23,305 nucleotides of DNA from a virus. Below are positions 20,096 through 23,305 of the stretch, piece by piece (positions within the stretch are counted from its first letter, which is position 1; the number at the start of each line of letters is the position of its first letter). The notes beneath the pieces are model-generated. The model searched no databases. It saw only the letters and a program-made list of their open reading frames with translations, and was not told where the DNA came from. The position numbers were made by a program, and so were the translations under genes. The DNA is taken from positions 1 to 23,305 of IMG/VR virus record IMGVR_UViG_3300030104_002731; one strand, given 5' to 3'.

Positions 20096-20304
20096 ACGAT
20101 GTACTTGTCTATGATTTCTAGTTGTTCGTGGTAATGTGCAATCAGACCTATTTCCTTTTCAATAGATTCCATGATGTCTGTATGCTCACCAATACCACCA
20201 GGACTATTGAGAAAAATCTCAACATTCATCTGATGCTTTTTAATCTGACCCTTAGCATGTTGCATAAGGGCATCAATCATTTTTTCTCTAAGTGGGTTTC
20301 TCAT
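20092..20304 (-). CDS. Small helical protein (70 residues)
   Basis: The start is set at ATG 20302-20304 (MRNPLREKMIDALMQHAKGQ), 1 base after the upstream stop. Another ATG 18 bases earlier would overlap that gene. It is fully helical and charged, with a GIGEHTDIMESIEKEIGL segment, and is soluble. The same NPLREKMIDAL...GIGEH pattern is common in cyanophage small proteins with no known function. It ends in ATGA with plastocyanin. Confidence 0.8.
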   Translation of the reverse strand: MRNPLREKMIDALMQHAKGQIKKHQMNVEIFLNSPGGIGEHTDIMESIEKEIGLIAHYHEQLEIIDKYIV

Positions 20305-20305
20305 A

Positions 20306-20764
20306 TTATTCAAGTGTGCCATGAGCACGGCGGATTTCACGGAGTTGGCCAAAGTCCTTTTGCTTTGTACCTCCATCATAAGCCCAAGCATATCCTTCGT
20401 CAATCATTTGTTCGTTAAGGGACACCTCTGAGTCCCCAACATATAACCAGCCAAGAAGACGCCCATATTTCCCAACCCCACCAACAAGTTCAGTCCTAAC
20501 AGACAACTCAGAGTCACCACGTAGAGTGGTTTCCAGTTTCTCCTTGAGCCATTTGGTTGCATCAAGTCCAAGGGCCTTTTCCTCCAAGTCTCTGGTACGT
20601 TTTTCTGGTGTATCCACTCCAGCAACCCTTACCCTTTCTTTTTTGAGTAGGTCAAATCCTAAATCAATAGTAACGTCTATAGTGTCTCCATCAACTACCC
20701 TGTTGATCTTCACTACACGGAAGTTGTAACAACTCTTCCTGCTTGGCGGAACCATTGCTCCCAT
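20306..20764 (-). CDS. Staphylococcal-nuclease-like protein
   Basis: This 152-residue OB-fold nuclease has the family motifs: VVDGDTIDV with Asp25 and Asp27, RVAGVDTPE with Arg46, Asp51 and Glu54, and KYGRLLG with Arg102. These align with the catalytic Asp21, Arg35, Asp40, Glu43 and Arg87 of staphylococcal nuclease. Calcium-dependent cleavage of DNA or RNA is expected, perhaps to recycle host nucleic acid. There is no signal peptide, so it would act inside the cell. The N-terminus overlaps a membrane-protein gene by 74 bases. A later ATG (residue 4) or GTG (residue 18) would shorten the overlap only partly. Confidence 0.9.
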   Translation of the reverse strand: MGAMVPPSRKSCYNFRVVKINRVVDGDTIDVTIDLGFDLLKKERVRVAGVDTPEKRTRDLEEKALGLDATKWLKEKLETTLRGDSELSVRTELVGGVGKYGRLLGWLYVGDSEVSLNEQMIDEGYAWAYDGGTKQKDFGQLREIRRAHGTLE

Positions 20765-20894
20765 CAGAATCCTCTTCCATTCTCAATATATAGGCAATAA
20801 CATATGATGCACCCACCAAAAGTATAGCAATCATAACAATTACTGACCACACTGGATCATTAGGATTATCCAATGGTCTTAGGAGTAAATTCAT
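20691..20894 (-). CDS. Small membrane protein (67 residues)
   Basis: The product begins MNLLLRPLDNPNDPVWSVIV, with a membrane helix at about 15-37 (VWSVIVMIAILLVGASYVIA), then an acidic and Gln/Ser-rich tail (EEDSDGSNGSAKQEELL). The start shares ATGA with the upstream gene. The last 74 bases overlap the nuclease gene in another frame. Function is unknown. Confidence 0.72.
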   Translation of the reverse strand: MNLLLRPLDNPNDPVWSVIVMIAILLVGASYVIAYILRMEEDSDGSNGSAKQEELLQLPCSEDQQGS

Positions 20895-21151
20895 ATATTT
20901 AATGCTGTATCCAGTGCTTCTTTAGCAGAAATAAAAATAAAATGCAAACTTCCTGAGTTCTCTGTATATCTATGCTCTCCCATAACAAAACCTAGGGATT
21001 CATCCATTGGTCCACAGTCATCTCTAAACCCAATTGGTTCAACAAAATAAATTCCTGCATGAGCAACTGTTCTCCACCCAATGTCAACAAATCCTAATTC
21101 TCTAAGGGCACACTCAAGTTTTAAAGAATAACATGCTTCCTCTAATTTCAT
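20891..21151 (-). CDS. Uncharacterised protein (86 residues)
   Basis: The start is set at ATG 21149-21151 (MKLEEACYSLKLECALRELG) because it makes an ATGA junction with the upstream gene. The frame is open beyond, but that part overlaps. The product is a small alpha/beta protein (VDIGWRTVAHAGIYFVEPIG, then GSLHFIFISAKEAL). No family is recognised. It precedes the membrane gene at 20691-20894 in the same coupled series. Confidence 0.75.
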   Translation of the reverse strand: MKLEEACYSLKLECALRELGFVDIGWRTVAHAGIYFVEPIGFRDDCGPMDESLGFVMGEHRYTENSGSLHFIFISAKEALDTALNI

Positions 21152-21327
21152 GGATTTCTTGGGTCCATTCCCATATCTATTAGGTATTGATACCACCAAT
21201 TCTGATCCTTAATCATCCTCCAATTGGGAACAGGAAGATCCCTCTCTACTGTGTAATATTGATATAAGGAATCATCTATAATCTGTGCGATCTGTAAATT
21301 CTTCTTCCTCTGCGTCAACATCCTCAT
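21148..21327 (-). CDS. Uncharacterised protein (about 59 residues)
   Basis: The part with coding character is MRMLTQRKKNLQIAQIIDDS followed by YQYYTVERDLPVPNWRMIKD and an aromatic tail (WWYQYLIDMG). The frame is open upstream to 21405, but that region lies inside the membrane gene at 21272-21481, so a start near 21321-21327 is chosen with low certainty. The Tyr/Trp-rich end is distinctive. No family is recognised. Confidence 0.62.
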   Translation of the reverse strand: MRMLTQRKKNLQIAQIIDDSLYQYYTVERDLPVPNWRMIKDQNWWYQYLIDMGMDPRNP

Positions 21328-21481
21328 ATGGGTTTGCCACATAAGGTCCGTGTGGTTTTCTGGATTCTGCTCTGACATACCTTTGCTCATCGCTGGCTGC
21401 TGCAATCCATAAACTTAGTTTCATCACAATCCATATGACAACTAATGGACTTAAACATGCTATCAGAACATATTTATTCAC
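21272..21481 (-). CDS. Small membrane protein with GTG start (69 residues)
   Basis: The start is the GTG at 21479-21481, which overlaps the upstream stop as GTGA and follows AGAGGTAAT, a good ribosome site; no ATG fits as well. The product begins (M)NKYVLIACLSPLVVIWIVMK, with a membrane helix at about 3-24, then a charged tail (NPYEDVDAEEEEFTDRTDY). Function is unknown. Confidence 0.72.
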   Translation of the reverse strand: MNKYVLIACLSPLVVIWIVMKLSLWIAAASDEQRYVRAESRKPHGPYVANPYEDVDAEEEEFTDRTDYR

Positions 21482-21687
21482 ATTACCTCTCCCCAGGTGT
21501 CCCACCTGTCTTTAAAGTAGAAATTAGCATCAGTTAAGGTTCCACCTGGTGTCTCCTCATCAGACTCAGCCCAGAGGTGGCAGAACTTATGCATCTTATA
21601 TGATGCATTGACTGCCCTTACCCCATACATTCTTGCCAGTGTGGTCATGGCAAAACCATAACGCATTTTAATCTCTTCCTGTGACAT
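21478..21687 (-). CDS. Uncharacterised protein (69 residues)
   Basis: The product begins MSQEEIKMRYGFAMTTLARM, with a helical part (YGVRAVNASYKMHKFCHLW), an acidic loop (ESDEETPGG) and an aromatic end (FYFKDRWDTWGEVM). GAGGG lies 6-7 bases before the ATG. It overlaps the upstream gene by 20 bases and the downstream one by GTGA. No domain is recognised. Confidence 0.75.
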   Translation of the reverse strand: MSQEEIKMRYGFAMTTLARMYGVRAVNASYKMHKFCHLWAESDEETPGGTLTDANFYFKDRWDTWGEVM

Positions 21688-21898
21688 CTTCCCTCTCTGG
21701 TAGATCGCATTTTCTTAAACTATCTGCCTTGACCCTCACATCACAGGTGGTCTCCTCTAATTTCACAGGGTGTGCTGTACCATGACCATCATAGGCATCA
21801 GAATCATAGTAAACATTATCACCCTTGATAAATCCAAAACAGAGTGTTATCAATACAAATGGGATTGCAACCCAGATAAGTGCATCTGCTAATATCAT
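21668..21898 (-). CDS. Small membrane protein (76 residues)
   Basis: A hydrophobic N-terminus (MILADALIWVAIPFVLITLC) forms one membrane helix, followed by a polar, Asp-rich region (GDNVYYDSDAYDGHG) and a charged end (RVKADSLRKCDLPERED). The start shares ATGA with the upstream gene. Function is unknown. It belongs to the run of small membrane proteins between gnd and plastocyanin. Confidence 0.75.
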   Translation of the reverse strand: MILADALIWVAIPFVLITLCFGFIKGDNVYYDSDAYDGHGTAHPVKLEETTCDVRVKADSLRKCDLPEREDVTGRD

Positions 21899-22371
21899 TT
21901 GAAAAATACCTTGATACCTGCTGATGTTCTACCAGTTTTAAAATCATGAACACTTGAAAGGTGTTCAGCAAATAACTTTATACTATCACCATACTCAACA
22001 CCCATTGAGGCAAGTGGTCCATAAAAATCATCATTACTATCAAATGATGATTCATTAACACTGATGCCAGAGTAAATTGTTAGGTCCTTTGTAAGGGGTG
22101 CCATAACTTTTACTCCAGCATGATTAACACCAGGAAAATCATCACACTGTGTAGGTGATGATAGGTGTTCAATAAACAACCTTACATTTCTATGAATATC
22201 ATATTCAAGGCCAAACCCACCCATGGGTTCTCCAAAATCAAACTGTTCATCCTCATCAGTCACCTGATGATTAATCATTACATATGATTTAACCTCATCA
22301 GGTGTGATCATACCAAATGCCCCTGTAGCAACTATTCCCATAAGGGTCTGTGCTCCAATACATACGCTCAT
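21895..22371 (-). CDS. Beta-rich two-repeat protein (158 residues)
   Basis: The N-terminus MSVCIGAQTLMGIVATGAFG looks like a weak signal or membrane segment. The rest consists of two related units, at about 51-90 and 119-158, sharing the pattern G[FM]G[LV]EY...[VI][RK]LF[IA]EHLSS...AG[VI]KV. Alternating hydrophobic residues suggest amphipathic strands, as in small outer-membrane barrels, and the EHLSS element recalls the active-site region of lipid A deacylases, though this is weak. The ATG follows the gnd stop directly (TAAATG). Function is unknown. Confidence 0.75.
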   Translation of the reverse strand: MSVCIGAQTLMGIVATGAFGMITPDEVKSYVMINHQVTDEDEQFDFGEPMGGFGLEYDIHRNVRLFIEHLSSPTQCDDFPGVNHAGVKVMAPLTKDLTIYSGISVNESSFDSNDDFYGPLASMGVEYGDSIKLFAEHLSSVHDFKTGRTSAGIKVFFK

Positions 22372-23305
22372 TTAGGTGTGTCCCCCAAACATAAATCTCA
22401 TTGCACTGAGTAGTCTATTTCCAGTTGATGCTAATCCTCTTGAGTTAAAGCGCGCATACAGAGCATTGCTAATAACAGGGGTGGGAACACTGAGATCAAC
22501 AGCAGTGTTGACAGTCCACCTACCCTCACCAGAATCTGGTACTGATTCATCGAATTTATCCAATGAAGGATTATCACGTAGGACATTCGCAGTAAGATCA
22601 AGTAACCAGCTACTAATGACACTACCGCGACGCCATAACTCAGCAACTTCACCAACATCAATATCATAGCAGTAATTTTCTGGGTCTGCCATGGGAGCAC
22701 CTTTGGCTCCTGCTCCTTCAACATAACTCCTTCCTAGATTTGCTGAGTTTAAGATTTCAAATCCCTCAGCGTATGCTTGCATAATTCCATACTCTATACC
22801 ATTGTGAATCATCTTCACAAAGTGACCAGCACCTGGTGGTCCACAATGTAACCAACCATATTCAGCACTGGTTGCACCCCTGTATGGATCAGTGCGGGGG
22901 GCAGAGGCAATACCAGGCGAGAGTGACCGAAAGATTGGAGCGCAAGCAGATATTGTTGTAGATGCACCCCCAACCATAAGACAGTATCCACGCTCCATAC
23001 CATGAACACCACCACTAATGCCACAATCAATATATTGGATGCCAAATTTTGAGAGGTGCTCTGCCCTCCTCCTACTGTCCTTAAAGTAACTATCGCTGCA
23101 ATCAATAATAATATCTCCATCACCACAGTGTAATAGTAACTCATTAAGTGTTTCCTCAACTATTTCAGCAGGTATTGCCAACATAAAAATACCAGTTCCA
23201 GGGTTGTCATACATTCCCCAACCAGTCTTCACTTGTGTGACAAGTTCTTTAATTCCAGTGGTTACTCCATCAACAAAATCATTTTCATATGCCTCTTGGG
23301 CTTTT
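22372..23305 (-). CDS. gnd: 6-phosphogluconate dehydrogenase, decarboxylating (5' end missing)
   Basis: The frame is open to the right edge, so the N-terminal dinucleotide-binding start is outside the window; 310 residues are visible. Motifs are DCGISGGVHGMERGYCLMVGG (substrate loop), PPGAGHFVKMIHNGIEYG (catalytic Lys and HNGIEY), and a short C-terminal helical part ending RLLSAMRFMFGGH. The total size suits the short type found in cyanophages (about 340 residues). It makes ribulose-5-phosphate and NAD(P)H, complementing talC in the pentose phosphate route. A GTG at 23232 might look like a start but lies within the coding sequence. Confidence 0.93.
   Translation of the reverse strand, partial: KAQEAYENDFVDGVTTGIKELVTQVKTGWGMYDNPGTGIFMLAIPAEIVEETLNELLLHCGDGDIIIDCSDSYFKDSRRRAEHLSKFGIQYIDCGISGGVHGMERGYCLMVGGASTTISACAPIFRSLSPGIASAPRTDPYRGATSAEYGWLHCGPPGAGHFVKMIHNGIEYGIMQAYAEGFEILNSANLGRSYVEGAGAKGAPMADPENYCYDIDVGEVAELWRRGSVISSWLLDLTANVLRDNPSLDKFDESVPDSGEGRWTVNTAVDLSVPTPVISNALYARFNSRGLASTGNRLLSAMRFMFGGHT

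Noticed and set aside
23232-23305. GTG at 23232 as the start of gnd
   Set aside because: The frame continues upstream to the window edge with sensible sequence, and 6-phosphogluconate dehydrogenase needs an N-terminal nucleotide-binding part. The gene is cut by the window.
1-23305. tRNA genes, CRISPR arrays or insertion sequences
   Set aside because: I saw no cloverleaf-like CCA-type sequence, no regularly spaced repeats, and no transposase or terminal repeats. Absence cannot be proven by eye.

Overview
The window is a piece of a T4-like cyanophage (a myovirus of marine Synechococcus or Prochlorococcus). It combines T4-type replication and late-transcription genes (gp32, gp59, gp33) with phage-borne photosynthesis and carbon genes (psbA, psbD, petE-type plastocyanin, talC, gnd), plus phoH, thyX, glutaredoxins and many small overlapping genes. 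Nearly everything is on the minus strand. The exceptions are a 3' gene fragment at the left edge and a three-gene block at about 16.27-18.23 kb. Genes are packed with ATGA, TAATG or GTGA junctions, which implies long polycistronic messages and translational coupling. No gene-free stretch exceeds 300 bases. The longest is the roughly 245-base psbA upstream region, which holds a promoter and leader hairpins.

Layout from left to right. Positions 1-354 (+) hold the C-terminal part of a probable baseplate gene (gp53-like) that ends exactly where gp32 ends on the other strand. Positions 355-4982 (-), in transcription order from the right, hold thyX, a small FmdB-like protein, phoH, a PD-(D/E)XK nuclease, gp33, gp59, a DUF1825-like protein and gp32, with a consensus sigma70-type promoter before gp32. 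Positions 4979-8618 (-) are a run of small genes including two glutaredoxin-like proteins, one canonical and one with a Ser in place of the first active-site Cys. A near-perfect early promoter lies at 5803-5831. Positions 8615-12560 (-) form the host-metabolism block: psbA, a small gene, psbD, a 40-residue membrane peptide coupled to psbD, another small membrane protein, two small genes and talC. psbA has its own promoter, in which a TTGACA-17-TAATAT element overlaps a perfect T4 late motif TATAAATA.

Positions 12806-16164 (-) hold a 796-residue probable virion protein, a 2-oxoglutarate/Fe(II) oxygenase and two small genes. Positions 16269-18227 (+) follow a perfect late promoter and encode three exported-looking proteins. 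The first two look like diverged tandem copies, and the third has no normal start codon close to its signal-like segment. This block runs tail-to-tail into a minus-strand group of three membrane-associated proteins (17998-19581), with a 230-base antisense coding overlap. Positions 19616-23305 (-) hold plastocyanin, a staphylococcal-nuclease-like protein, several small membrane proteins, a small beta-rich repeat protein and the 3' part of gnd, which runs off the window.

Taken together, psbA/psbD and plastocyanin would sustain light-driven electron flow in the infected cell. TalC and Gnd would push the pentose phosphate pathway toward NADPH and ribose-5-phosphate. ThyX, the nucleases and the gp32/gp59 set would use these for phage DNA synthesis. 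Protein family calls come from reading motifs and recalling families; no searches were run.
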